A stretch of 36,910 nucleotides of DNA from Bacteriovoracaceae bacterium (GCA_947448205.1 CANFNL010000010.1:1-36910), one strand, 5' to 3'. Counted from the first letter of the stretch, positions 17,358 to 25,620 are shown. The notes: generated from the sequence alone by a model not told the origin. Translations and numbers: made by a program.

Positions 17358-18852
17358 GTTCTATCTTTTTTTGTTTTTTATTTTGCTAAGTTTAAACTTG
17401 CTTGGACAAGACGAGGCAGCACAAAAAGATGAAACTCCTAAAGAAATTGATGTCATCGTTAATTTAGAAAAAATTATTCAGTTAGACTTTGTTCCTTATA
17501 CGGGTGCAGGTGGAGTTAAGTTAGGAAATGAGAATTTAGCTTCACTGCAAATTGTGCCTGCCAAAAAGCAAATTAATCTCATTGGAACAAAGGCCGGCGA
17601 AACAACACTCAATGTGCGAGATTCAGCTGGTGATATTCGTGCAAAGTACTTAATAAAAGTTTCAGGCTCTGATCAGTCTAAAGTAGTAGGGCAGCTTAAA
17701 GATCTCTTGAATGAAGTGGAGGGATTGGAGATTGGGATCAAGGGAGATGCGGTTTATGTTGGTGGGCAAATAGTTGTTCCCAGCGATATAGGTAAAGTTG
17801 TTGTTATCTTAGATAAATATCCTGATGTTTTAAGACTTGTTGAACTTTCACCTCAAACTCAATTAATCATTGCCAAGAAAATGCAGGATGAAATCCAAAA
17901 AAGTGGCTACAAGGATCTCACAGTGAGAGTTGTTAATGGTAGTTTTTGGATTGAGGGAGTTGCTGGGACTGAAGAAAAAGATAGGCCTAGAATAGTTCAA
18001 TTGGTTGAAGCTTATCTTCCTGATCAAATTCAAAATCTCGCCAGACGAACTGATTCAGTTCAATCAATAAAAAAGAAACCCTATGAAATTCTTGTCACTT
18101 ATAACGAGAAACCACCTCCAAAGCCTACACCAAAGCTCTTTAAATTAACGGCACAATTTGTAGAATTAACTAAAGGCTATGATCGCCTTTTTGCTTTTAC
18201 ATGGACTCCTTTTATTGGCTCTGATGGTGGACAAATTGCCATCGGCAAAAGTAACAGTGGAGGAGTGACGACAAGCTCTAATGGAACACTTGCTGCCACT
18301 ATTTCACATTTATTTCCAAAGTTAAATTCTGCTAAAAGTGCTGGTCATGCTCGAGTTGTGCAATCTGCAGTCCTGGTAGTCACTGAAAATGAAACCGGAA
18401 ATATAAAAAAACAAACAACTATTCCTTACCAAATTGGAAACACAGACAACGCTAAAGCGGGAAGTGCATCATCTGGGTTAAATATGAGTATTAAGCCCAA
18501 CATGGAACAAGATGAGAAAATTAAATTAAAAATTACAATAGATATAAGTTCAGCCTCTGGAGATGCGCCACCACAAACATTGTCAAACTTTGTTGATACT
18601 ACTGTTGTTGTAAAGTCTCAAGAATCTGCCGTCATTGGTGGGGTTGTTGTTAATAAAGCTTCAACTGACTTTGACAAAGACGGAGATAGGCCAACATCTA
18701 CTGATGGTAGTGCTCTCTTTTCATTTATCAAATCAAAAAAATACTCAACCAGCCGAAGTCAATTTGTAATCTTTGTTACTCCAGAAATTATTGAATCAGC
18801 TTCTAGTGGTGCTTCTGATATAGAGAGAAAGTTTAGAAAAAGGAGCCGATAA
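17347..18852 (+). CDS. cpaC: Tad secretin CpaC/RcpA
   Basis: Signal peptide MLNKFYLFLFFILLSLNLLG; secretin N-terminal domain, BON-like segment, C-terminal secretin beta-domain with ARVVQSAVLVV and ESAVIGGVV; ATG 17347. Confidence 0.85.
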   Translation: MLNKFYLFLFFILLSLNLLGQDEAAQKDETPKEIDVIVNLEKIIQLDFVPYTGAGGVKLGNENLASLQIVPAKKQINLIGTKAGETTLNVRDSAGDIRAKYLIKVSGSDQSKVVGQLKDLLNEVEGLEIGIKGDAVYVGGQIVVPSDIGKVVVILDKYPDVLRLVELSPQTQLIIAKKMQDEIQKSGYKDLTVRVVNGSFWIEGVAGTEEKDRPRIVQLVEAYLPDQIQNLARRTDSVQSIKKKPYEILVTYNEKPPPKPTPKLFKLTAQFVELTKGYDRLFAFTWTPFIGSDGGQIAIGKSNSGGVTTSSNGTLAATISHLFPKLNSAKSAGHARVVQSAVLVVTENETGNIKKQTTIPYQIGNTDNAKAGSASSGLNMSIKPNMEQDEKIKLKITIDISSASGDAPPQTLSNFVDTTVVVKSQESAVIGGVVVNKASTDFDKDGDRPTSTDGSALFSFIKSKKYSTSRSQFVIFVTPEIIESASSGASDIERKFRKRSR

Positions 18853-18853
18853 A

Positions 18854-21049
18854 ATGGCAGGTCATATAATTACTATTATTGGAGGAAAGGGCGGATTGGG
18901 AAAGTCTCAAGTTGCTGCCAATCTCGCCTTTGCCTATGCAATTGAGGGAAAAGTAAAAACACTCTTATTAGATTTTGATCAAAAAGCTAGCGGTGATCAA
19001 GATTTTATTACGGGTATGAAAGGTAAGAAAAACATCAAGGAGCTTGCAGAGTTTAAAGGTGCTATAGACCCAAACTCGATTCAACAATTCGTAAATATGA
19101 ATCAAAATGTTTTTTATATCGGAATGCCAAGTGATCCAGTTGCGACTAATGGAATAGAAGTTGAAGCTTTGGGGAGGACGCTAAAAGCTGTTACAAATAT
19201 ATATCCAATCACTATCATTGATGCAGGAAGCGAATTAACTCCGCTTGCCATTAAAGCTTTAGAATTTTCTACACTTATTTTTGTAGTTGTTACACCAGAT
19301 ATTCTCGCACTTAATCAAACGAAGAGGCTTTACTCTGATCTAGTAACTATGATGTTTCCCAAAGATATGATTCAATTTTTAGTCAATCAAACTCAGCAGG
19401 GTCACCCTGTCACAAATGATGTCATTACTAAAACATTAGGTAAGCCGATTTTTTCGGCTATCGCTAAAGATGATCAGAGTTGTATTTTGGCACTCAATCA
19501 AAAAAAACCAGTAATTCTTGTGGCAAGAGGCAGTGCTTTTTCGAAGGGAATTATTGATACCGTTAGAAAGCTAAATGAGAAGAGTGTTTTAAAAACACTT
19601 GAAAAATTATCTAAGCCAGCAGATGCTGGTATTAAAAAAGATGAGCCTAAAGACGCTAGCGGTGTACCGATTAAAAGTGGAAAAAATCCATGGACAGAAT
19701 TAAAATCACGCATCCATAAAGCCCTTGTCGAAGAAATGGATTTGAAAAAAGCCGATGACAACGATCCTAAAGCTCAAATTATCTTGAAAGAGCAAACTAA
19801 AAAAATAGTTGTAGAGCTTTTAGGTAAAGAAGATACCAAGGGAGTCCTAAATTCACGCGACGACATGAATCAAATTGTTAAGGAAATTATTGATGAAGCC
19901 TTGGGCCTTGGACCGCTAGAGGACCTACTAAGGGATAAGACTGTTTCTGAGGTAATGGTTGTCGGCCCCTATAAAATTTATTATGAGCAAAGTGGTAAAT
20001 TAAAATTATCAGATGTTACCTTTACTAATGATCGACAAGTCTTAAATGTAATTGAAAGAATTGTTGCTCCGATTGGTCGTCGCATCGATGAGAAGACACC
20101 TTATGTTGATGCTCGATTAAAAGACGGATCACGTGTTCATGCAATTATTCCACCTTCATCTATTGATGGCTGTACAATTACGATTAGAAAATTTCCAGAT
20201 AAGCGCCTAACTTATAAAGATCTAGTGAAATATGGATCGATGACTGAAAGTATGGCGGATTTTCTTCGTATTGCGGTTGAAGCACATAGAAATATTATTG
20301 TTTCAGGCGGTACCGGTTCAGGAAAAACAACACTGATAAATGTACTTGGTGGTTTTATTCAATCCAACGAACGCATTATCACCTGTGAAGACTCGGCCGA
20401 ACTCAATTTTCCCCAAGAGCATATCGTTCGACTTGAAACACGACCACCTTCTCTTGAAGGAGATGGCGCAATTGATATTCGTTGTCTTGTAAAGCAAACT
20501 CTTCGTATGCGTCCAGATAGAATTGTAGTTGGAGAGTGTCGTGGAGGTGAAACATTGGATATGTTACAGGCAATGGGAACTGGTCATGATGGTTCAATGA
20601 CAACTGTCCACTCTAATAATCCTCGTGAATGTATTGGACGTCTAGAAACATTAGTCCAATATGCTGGAACTTCAATTTCTGCACGGGCCATTAAAGAAAT
20701 GATCGCCAGCGCTGTTCATATGATTATTCAGCAGTCTCGTTTAGATGATGGATCAAGAAGAGTTATGTACATAACAGAAATTGGTGGCCTGCAAGGGGAT
20801 ACTGTTATCTTGCAGGATATTTTTCTTTTTGTTCAAAAAGATGTTGATAAGAGTGGAAAAATTATTGGAGAGTTTCAAGCAACGGGATTCATTCCTAAAT
20901 TTATTGAAGTCCTCGAGAGAAAAGGCTGGAACATTCCAAGAGGAATTTTTTCTAATCGGCCGCCTCCTGCGACGACTCCAGCTCCAGTTGCTCCAGCTCC
21001 AGTTGCTCCACCAACTACTTCGGCAGTGAAGCTGCCAGTGAAGAAATAG
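18854..21049 (+). CDS. cpaF: Fused CpaE/TadZ (ParA/MinD-like ATPase) and CpaF/TadA (secretion ATPase)
   Basis: N-term IIGGKGGLGKSQVAANLAFA deviant Walker A; C-term VSGGTGSGKTTLINVL, ITCEDSAEL, RMRPDRIVVGECRGGETLDMLQAMGTGHDGSMTTVHSN; one continuous 731-aa ORF. Confidence 0.93.
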   Translation: MAGHIITIIGGKGGLGKSQVAANLAFAYAIEGKVKTLLLDFDQKASGDQDFITGMKGKKNIKELAEFKGAIDPNSIQQFVNMNQNVFYIGMPSDPVATNGIEVEALGRTLKAVTNIYPITIIDAGSELTPLAIKALEFSTLIFVVVTPDILALNQTKRLYSDLVTMMFPKDMIQFLVNQTQQGHPVTNDVITKTLGKPIFSAIAKDDQSCILALNQKKPVILVARGSAFSKGIIDTVRKLNEKSVLKTLEKLSKPADAGIKKDEPKDASGVPIKSGKNPWTELKSRIHKALVEEMDLKKADDNDPKAQIILKEQTKKIVVELLGKEDTKGVLNSRDDMNQIVKEIIDEALGLGPLEDLLRDKTVSEVMVVGPYKIYYEQSGKLKLSDVTFTNDRQVLNVIERIVAPIGRRIDEKTPYVDARLKDGSRVHAIIPPSSIDGCTITIRKFPDKRLTYKDLVKYGSMTESMADFLRIAVEAHRNIIVSGGTGSGKTTLINVLGGFIQSNERIITCEDSAELNFPQEHIVRLETRPPSLEGDGAIDIRCLVKQTLRMRPDRIVVGECRGGETLDMLQAMGTGHDGSMTTVHSNNPRECIGRLETLVQYAGTSISARAIKEMIASAVHMIIQQSRLDDGSRRVMYITEIGGLQGDTVILQDIFLFVQKDVDKSGKIIGEFQATGFIPKFIEVLERKGWNIPRGIFSNRPPPATTPAPVAPAPVAPPTTSAVKLPVKK
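20981..21010 (+). repeat. Two exact 15-bp tandem copies (GCTCCAGTTGCTCCA) encoding a Pro/Ala/Val tail
   Basis: 20981-20995 and 20996-21010 identical; encodes APVAP repeats. Confidence 0.9.
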
Positions 21050-21058
21050 GTAAAGAGT

Positions 21059-21949
21059 ATGAGTATATTTTTAGAATTAGTAGGATTAAAAGGACTCATT
21101 TTTATAGTGGGCAGCTTAGTCTTTGCTCTAAGTTATAAATACTCTATTAATATTTTTGATTGGGTCGAGCATCAAACCTATGGAACTCGAACCTATATTA
21201 TGGAAAAACTGGAGTTTCTATTCATCGAAATTCCACAAGAGAAATTAACTTATATGTTACTTTGCTCTTCAGTTGGATTGGGTGGATTTATTTTCCTACT
21301 TTGTGGATTTACAGGCTCCTGGATTGCTGGAGCTATACTCGGTTCAATTTTTGCTTTTATGGGTTTCAAGGCTCCAAGAATGATTATTGATCATTTAGTG
21401 AAAAAGAGAATAAAAGCATACTCCATGCAAATGGTCGATGCTCTACAGCTTCTCTCCAATGGAATCAGAGCAGGATTATCAGTTCCGCAAGCCATTGGGA
21501 TGATCGTCGATGAAATGCCCGCCCCCATTTCTCAGGAATTTAATGTGCTCCTTCAGCAAAACAGAATAGGAGTTCCATTAGAGGAATGTTTTGAGAACTT
21601 AGCAAAGCGAGTTCCCCTTGAAGATAATGATATGTTCGTCTCTTCTATAAACATTTTAAGAGAGACAGGGGGAAATTTAGCAGAGACTTTTGACACTATA
21701 GTTGAAGTTATTCGCGAACGGGTGAGATTGCAGCAAAAAATAGACACATATACCGCACAAGGAATGTTTCAAGGTATGACGATAGGGGCAATGCCCTATG
21801 CTCTTGGACTTATTTATTATTTGCAAGATCCCGACTCAATGACTCCGCTTTTTACAACTGTCATTGGAATTCTGATGTTGTTTGTTGCTGTTCTTTTCGA
21901 TTTGGCCGGCATTTACGTTATAATGAAAATTGTAAAAATTAAAATTTAA
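21059..21949 (+). CDS. tadB: Tad inner-membrane platform protein TadB (T2SF domain)
   Basis: YSMQMVDALQLLSNGIRAGLSVPQAI and NILRETGGNLAETFDTIVEVIRERVRLQQKI. Confidence 0.9.
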   Translation: MSIFLELVGLKGLIFIVGSLVFALSYKYSINIFDWVEHQTYGTRTYIMEKLEFLFIEIPQEKLTYMLLCSSVGLGGFIFLLCGFTGSWIAGAILGSIFAFMGFKAPRMIIDHLVKKRIKAYSMQMVDALQLLSNGIRAGLSVPQAIGMIVDEMPAPISQEFNVLLQQNRIGVPLEECFENLAKRVPLEDNDMFVSSINILRETGGNLAETFDTIVEVIRERVRLQQKIDTYTAQGMFQGMTIGAMPYALGLIYYLQDPDSMTPLFTTVIGILMLFVAVLFDLAGIYVIMKIVKIKI

Positions 21950-22017
21950 AGAAATAGAGTTAAATGACCGAAATATTAAATGGATTTTTTTTTCTTAACA
22001 AGGACTTGGAGTTTATG

Positions 22018-23643
22018 AGTTTTAAAAAAGTACTGTTCGCATTTGCGTTGCTTCCAATGGTTGCATTTGGCGGAGTAAATTATAAAAATGGTAACTTCTA
22101 TATTACCTATACCGACATAATTGTTCCAGGTGGTGATCACGATTTAGAAGTGACGAGAACATACAATGCAAAATCTACTGAAAATGGTTGGTTTGGCTTT
22201 GGATGGGGATCGCTCTATGAAACAAAATTAGTCGTTTCAGCGGATGGCTCTGTCGTGGTTATTGAAAACGGCGCCGGGGCACAAACACGTTTTGTTCCTA
22301 AAGAAGCTATCAATGTAGAATCTGCTTCAAAAAAAATAGTAGAAGCTATGAGAAAAAAAGACCCAATGGGTGAAGCAGCTGCCAGTGCACTAGTGACAAG
22401 ACTTAATAAAGATGCGGAACTTCGTCAGGCTTATTCAAAAAAATACAACGTAGAGACAAAGCTTGCGGACGGAACAACTCTTTACTCCAATGACCGTGGA
22501 ATTCAAACAATCGTTAAAGAAAAAGATGGATACAAAAGAAGTAATTCAGATGGAAGAACTGATTATTTTGATAATGAAGGGAAGCTAGTAAAAATTACTG
22601 ATAAAAATGGCTATGCCATTTTATTTGAATATAAAGCAAAACAAGTTTATGCCATTAAAGACACTCAAGCTAAGCAAATTATTCTAGAATGGTACCCAGA
22701 TGGAAAAATAAAAAGTGCTTCTCGTGATGCTGAGAAGAAAACTAGCTATACATACGACACTAAAGGAAATCTTATACAAAGTAGTGATATTGGCAGCAAT
22801 AGCTACAAATACGAATACGACAACAACCACAATCTAACTCAAATTATTTATGCAGATAACTCCAAGATGCAAATTAAATATGATAAAAACTCTGCCGCCG
22901 TAGAAGTTATTGAGAGAAATGGAGAGTCTACAAAATATAAGTATGAAAGCAATCCTAAAAATCCAGAATTTCATTATTGGACAACTGTTATCAAAAAGCC
23001 AGTTGATGGAGCAGAGTCTTCAAGCCGTTATGAATATGAAATTAAATCGAAACCAGACGGTCAGCAATATACCTATAGAATTGCTACTGAGTTAGATGGA
23101 GTCAAAACCGAAACAATTTATTCAGAATGTTGTTCACTTCCTTTAAAAATTACCAGAGGAAAAGATGTCACAACTTTTGAATATAACGCGAGAGGGCTTC
23201 TAACAAAGAAAACTTCTACTAAAGGTGAGTTCGTTCAACTTGATTACGATGATAAAATTAATAAGATTACTAAAGTTATAAACAATGAAGGTTGGACAAC
23301 TTTTCAGTACGACAAATCTGGAAATCTTTCAAAAGCCGTCAATAGCACGGGTAAGTCTGTCCTTCTAATTTATGACCGCTTAGGGAAAATTACCAAAATG
23401 ATTGATCAAGAAAAAAATGATGAAAAATCAAGACGTACCCTTTCGTTTAAATACAACTCAATGGGAAAACCAGTTGAAATTGAAATGGAAAATGTTGGCA
23501 TCATCAATGTCGCTTACGACAATTTTGGGGAGATTAAAAAAGTAGAATCTAAAGCTGGAGCCAAAATGGCGTTACAGGTCACTCAAGCATTCCAATCACT
23601 ATTAAGTATTGTAAAACCAGCTGGTGTTAATTTAAATATGTAA
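22018..23643 (+). CDS. Secreted RHS/YD-repeat protein (DUF6531-like N-terminus)
   Basis: Signal-like MSFKKVLFAFALLPMVAFGG; DLEVTRTYNAKSTENGWFGFGWGSLYE; repeated YD motifs (YTYDTKGNLIQ, YEYDNNHNLTQ, FEYNARGLLTK, FQYDKSGNLSK, FKYNSMGKP). Listed ORF start is 21964; the Met at 22018 fits a signal peptide. Confidence 0.85.
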   Translation, partial: SFKKVLFAFALLPMVAFGGVNYKNGNFYITYTDIIVPGGDHDLEVTRTYNAKSTENGWFGFGWGSLYETKLVVSADGSVVVIENGAGAQTRFVPKEAINVESASKKIVEAMRKKDPMGEAAASALVTRLNKDAELRQAYSKKYNVETKLADGTTLYSNDRGIQTIVKEKDGYKRSNSDGRTDYFDNEGKLVKITDKNGYAILFEYKAKQVYAIKDTQAKQIILEWYPDGKIKSASRDAEKKTSYTYDTKGNLIQSSDIGSNSYKYEYDNNHNLTQIIYADNSKMQIKYDKNSAAVEVIERNGESTKYKYESNPKNPEFHYWTTVIKKPVDGAESSSRYEYEIKSKPDGQQYTYRIATELDGVKTETIYSECCSLPLKITRGKDVTTFEYNARGLLTKKTSTKGEFVQLDYDDKINKITKVINNEGWTTFQYDKSGNLSKAVNSTGKSVLLIYDRLGKITKMIDQEKNDEKSRRTLSFKYNSMGKPVEIEMENVGIINVAYDNFGEIKKVESKAGAKMALQVTQAFQSLLSIVKPAGVNLNM

Positions 23644-23654
23644 TTAGCCGACAA
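23628..23654 (+). promoter_or_regulatory. Candidate sigma28-like promoter upstream of the small secreted protein
   Basis: TAAT at 23628-23631, 15-nt spacer, GCCGACAA at 23647-23654 (7/8 to GCCGATAA). Confidence 0.45.
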
Positions 23655-23678
23655 GTTAGTCGAGGAAGGAGAAACGAT

Positions 23679-23966
23679 ATGAAAATTCTAATGACTATGA
23701 TTATGACGATGTTAGTGACGACTACTGTCTTTGCAGCTGAATGTAAGCTTAATACAGTGTGCTCTGCTGAAGATTGTAAGGCACTGAATTCGAAATATGG
23801 TATAGATGCAACCTCTAAGAAGTGTATTGATCCGGAGGCAGGTCAAGCAACATCCTTGGTTGACTGTAAAGATGGTGTGACAACGGGAACTCCTACCACG
23901 CCAGTGATAAGACCAGAAGCTCCAAAAGATGAGACTAAAACTGCACCGGTAAAAGGAAATTTGTAA
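23679..23966 (+). CDS. Small secreted Cys-containing protein (95 aa); possible Bd0108 (hit-locus)-like protein by position
   Basis: MKILMTMIMTMLVTTTVFAAECK signal peptide, five Cys, Pro/Thr-rich tail; GAAGGAG SD. Confidence 0.75.
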   Translation: MKILMTMIMTMLVTTTVFAAECKLNTVCSAEDCKALNSKYGIDATSKKCIDPEAGQATSLVDCKDGVTTGTPTTPVIRPEAPKDETKTAPVKGNL

Positions 23967-23981
23967 TATTTTGTTTTTTAT

Positions 23982-24017
23982 CAAGACTGTCTTAGCATTA
24001 GACAGTCTTGGTTTTTA
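23982..24017 (+). terminator. Rho-independent terminator
   Basis: Perfect 11-bp stem CAAGACTGTCT / AGACAGTCTTG followed by GTTTTTATTT. Confidence 0.92.
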
Positions 24018-24126
24018 TTTTCTAGATCAAGTATCAAATCGTCTAAAGTTTAGATAGGCTGAAAAATTCTTGTTCATATTTTTCTATTCCTCAGTTTCAA
24101 CTTCTTTAAATCAGATTGAATTAATC

Positions 24127-24144
24127 TTGGCACCCTCAATGCAT
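24127..24144 (+). promoter_or_regulatory. Sigma54 (RpoN) -24/-12 promoter
   Basis: TTGGCACCCTCAATGCAT: exact TTGGCAC, GG-N10-GC spacing. Confidence 0.8.
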
Positions 24145-24176
24145 TAAATATAAGTAAACCAACACTAGGGGAACTT

Positions 24177-24362
24177 ATGAAACTTTTAATACTTTTAATA
24201 CTATCTCTTACTTCATTTAATATTTTTTCTGAAGAATTAGGCGAAAACCAAAAAAGTGAATGTCCTTATGCCAATCAATCAGCCAAAAGAGAAGCTAAGG
24301 TAATTGCTGTTGATTCAGTAGAAGAAAGTAAACAAGAAGCTACCAAAATTATTAGTAAGTAA
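24177..24362 (+). CDS. Small secreted protein, paralog A (61 aa)
   Basis: Signal peptide then GENQKSECPYANQSAKREAKV; shared motif with 24596-24781. Confidence 0.8.
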   Translation: MKLLILLILSLTSFNIFSEELGENQKSECPYANQSAKREAKVIAVDSVEESKQEATKIISK

Positions 24363-24387
24363 AATTTAGCTAGAATAGACTATCATT

Positions 24388-24425
24388 GCATAAAAAGCCC
24401 GAAAAAATGTTCGGGCTTTTTTATG
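24388..24425. terminator. Intrinsic terminator (possibly bidirectional)
   Basis: AAAAAGCCCGAA-AAAATG-TTCGGGCTTTTTT hairpin. Confidence 0.93.
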
Positions 24426-24535
24426 CCATTTTTTACATCAATACTTTGTTCATTTTATCAACACCTGCTTGTCCATTCTTTGGTCACCAAGAAAAAAATA
24501 CAGATATAAACTATCTAAATTCCATTCATAAAGCG

Positions 24536-24553
24536 TTGGCACGATGACTGCAT
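24536..24553 (+). promoter_or_regulatory. Sigma54 (RpoN) -24/-12 promoter
   Basis: TTGGCACGATGACTGCAT: exact TTGGCAC, GG-N10-GC spacing. Confidence 0.82.
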
Positions 24554-24595
24554 TAGTTAAAGCAAGAACCCATTAAAAATCGTCAGGGAGATTTT

Positions 24596-24781
24596 ATGAA
24601 AGCATTAGTTATAGCCTCACTTTTATTTTTTACATTAAGAGCAATGTCATCAGAAGAAGGTGAAAATCAAAAGACAGAATGTCCTTTTGCAGTTCAAACT
24701 GCTAAAAGAGAAGTTAAATTAGTAGCTCCTGCAACATCTGAGGAAGAGATAAAAAAAGAATCAAGCAATATTACAAAATAA
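24596..24781 (+). CDS. Small secreted protein, paralog B (61 aa)
   Basis: Signal peptide then GENQKTECPFAVQTAKREVKL; paralogous to 24177-24362. Confidence 0.8.
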   Translation: MKALVIASLLFFTLRAMSSEEGENQKTECPFAVQTAKREVKLVAPATSEEEIKKESSNITK

Positions 24782-24805
24782 ATCTTTATACCACTCCACG
24801 AACTA

Positions 24806-24838
24806 AAAGGCCCGTCGAATGACGGGCCTTTGCTTTTT
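24806..24838. terminator. Intrinsic terminator
   Basis: Perfect 11-bp stem AAAGGCCCGTC-GAAT-GACGGGCCTTT followed by GCTTTTT. Confidence 0.93.
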
Positions 24839-24859
24839 CAAAATGAACATTTTTGATAA

Positions 24860-25195
24860 TTAATCATTGCTCAATACTTTTCTTAAACGCTCTCTTTCTT
24901 CATCGGTATAATAATCATCAGGCTTGGTTTGCCTTTTTGATTCAATAGTTTTTTTCTGAAGCCCTGAAAGTTTAGTTTTAATTTCATCTTTTTCAAAGGG
25001 CTCTGAATTTGAGTAAAGTTTTTTAGAGTAACGTTTGGTTGTCGTAAACTTTTGCTTAGTTGTCAGTACTGCTTTATCGGCATAAGGGGTAATGATTGCA
25101 TATAATTTATCAAAAAGATGTCTTCCATTTCCAACAGGAATACAAAGAATGGCAAAGCTTAATGTAAAATAGAAAATAAAGCGAATGAGAAACAT
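24860..25195 (-). CDS. Hypothetical protein with N-terminal membrane/signal segment
   Basis: MFLIRFIFYFTLSFAILCIPVG then a charged C-terminus. Confidence 0.5.
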   Translation of the reverse strand: MFLIRFIFYFTLSFAILCIPVGNGRHLFDKLYAIITPYADKAVLTTKQKFTTTKRYSKKLYSNSEPFEKDEIKTKLSGLQKKTIESKRQTKPDDYYTDEERERLRKVLSND

Positions 25196-25212
25196 ATATT
25201 AACCTACTCTGT

Positions 25213-25620
25213 TTAGTTTGTATTTTTTTCTACAAGTCTTTCGATCTTTTCAACTGCTTTTATTAAATCCTCACTTTCAAATGGCTTCTGCATATAATCG
25301 ATAGCACCATTAGAAATTGATTCAATAACTATACTTTCAATGTTGATTGAAGACATCATGACTAGAAATCGTTCTCCGGAATGCTTATCCTGGAAATGCT
25401 TTGTAAGCTCCAGCCCAGAAATTTCTGGCATAACTACATCGATAAAAATAAGATTTGCTTTACTTGAGTGAGCGAGCTGGATTGCTTCGCTGGCAGAACC
25501 TGCGGAACCTACAACATTGAAGCCCTCGTTTGTAAGGATTTCTGTCATTGATCTACGGTTAAAGGCAGAATCATCGACGATAAGAATTTTTAAAATGTCA
25601 TGGCTGCGAGGAGGTTTCAT
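25213..25620 (-). CDS. Single-domain response regulator (CheY-like)
   Basis: ILKILIVDDSAFNRRSM, FIDVVMPEISGLELT, MQKPFES; ATG at 25620 preferred since the listed start (25698) overlaps the lon terminator. Confidence 0.88.
   Translation of the reverse strand: MKPPRSHDILKILIVDDSAFNRRSMTEILTNEGFNVVGSAGSASEAIQLAHSSKANLIFIDVVMPEISGLELTKHFQDKHSGERFLVMMSSINIESIVIESISNGAIDYMQKPFESEDLIKAVEKIERLVEKNTN

Noticed and set aside
19498-21099. Short ORFs within cpaE/F (19498, 20403, 20781, 20875)
   Set aside because: Overlap a conserved long CDS; no independent RBS or motif support.
21946-21975. Possible FliA-like promoter before the RHS gene (TAAAG...ACCGAAAT)
   Set aside because: Overlaps the tadB stop codon, spacing 16 and only 5/8 -10 match; the RHS gene is more simply explained by read-through from tadB.
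23712-23984. 90-aa minus-strand ORF
   Set aside because: Antisense to the small secreted protein, which has signal peptide, SD and terminator support.
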